Source: an uncultured Ruminococcus sp. | GTDB taxonomy: Bacteria > Bacillota > Clostridia > Oscillospirales > Acutalibacteraceae | Direction: 5' to 3' | Assembly: GCA_902767175.1 (NCBI GenBank) | Contig: CACXGH010000109.1 | Coordinates: 1-5,713 of the forward strand | Length of the DNA: 5,713 bases | In this document: piece after piece, positions 5,649 to 5,713 of the stretch | How positions within the stretch are numbered: the first letter of the stretch is position 1 | Layout of the letters: every line of letters starts with the position of its first letter | Made by a program: the position numbers and the translations under genes | The notes under the pieces: generated by a model | Told to the model about the DNA's origin: nothing | Database searches by the model: none | Seen by the model: the letters and a program-made list of their open reading frames with translations, nothing else

Positions 5649-5713
5649 CCCCCGCCTCTAAAGGCGGCGGGTGCCATACGTCCGTCGGTGGCGGGTTAAA
5701 ATCCCCCACCGAC
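5649..5713. mobile_element. Tandem GC-rich hairpins, possible end of an IS200/IS605-type element
   Basis: The first hairpin (5649-5671) has CCGCCT (5652-5657) pairing with AGGCGG (5662-5667), extended by three C-G pairs after a bulged C at 5668. The second (5684-5713) has GTCGGTGG (5684-5691) pairing perfectly with CCACCGAC (5706-5713). Three further G-C pairs follow after a bulged C at 5692, around the loop TTAAAAT. GC content rises sharply against the AT-rich promoter DNA beside it. Paired subterminal hairpins of this kind occur at ends of IS200/IS605-family elements and in the 3' part of TnpB guide RNAs, but no transposase is in the window. The assignment is a guess from shape. Confidence 0.35.

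Overview
The window looks like core chromosome of a low-to-moderate GC Clostridia, most like a Ruminococcus or a related Oscillospiraceae. The reasons are a cysteine T-box riboswitch in front of cysE-cysS, strong Shine-Dalgarno sites, AT-rich intergenic DNA with TTGACA/TATAAT-type promoters, and the character of the proteins. The genus is an inference; no marker gene here fixes it.

Layout, left to right. Positions 1-107 are an AT-rich repeat patch closed by a GC-rich inverted repeat. A tRNA-Arg (anticodon CCT) lies on the minus strand at 108-181 with a good promoter at 220-248. Divergent from it, on the plus strand, is a single DegV-family (fatty-acid-binding, FakB-like) gene at 475-1350. It has its own promoter (365-393), a folded 5' leader (396-438) and an intrinsic terminator (1366-1403).

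From 1407 to about 5615 everything is on the minus strand and reads as one transcription unit from right to left: promoter (5586-5615), tRNA-Cys-type T-box leader with specifier TGC and a 12-bp terminator (5325-5579), cysE (serine O-acetyltransferase), cysS (cysteinyl-tRNA synthetase), cdd (cytidine deaminase) and an RsmF-type RNA m5C methyltransferase. The cysE-cysS-cdd junctions are only 3 and 10 bases long. A 93-base gap with a long stem-loop separates cdd from the methyltransferase gene.

The logic of the unit: when charged tRNA-Cys falls, uncharged tRNA-Cys should stabilise the antiterminator and raise both cysteine precursor synthesis (CysE) and tRNA-Cys charging (CysS). Cdd (pyrimidine salvage) and the methyltransferase have no obvious cysteine link and may simply ride on the transcript.

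The right edge (5649-5713) holds two tandem GC-rich hairpins that look like the end of a mobile element, possibly IS200/IS605 type, continuing outside the window. Apart from these edge structures and the leaders, the region is ordinary housekeeping DNA. I found no convincing undescribed system.
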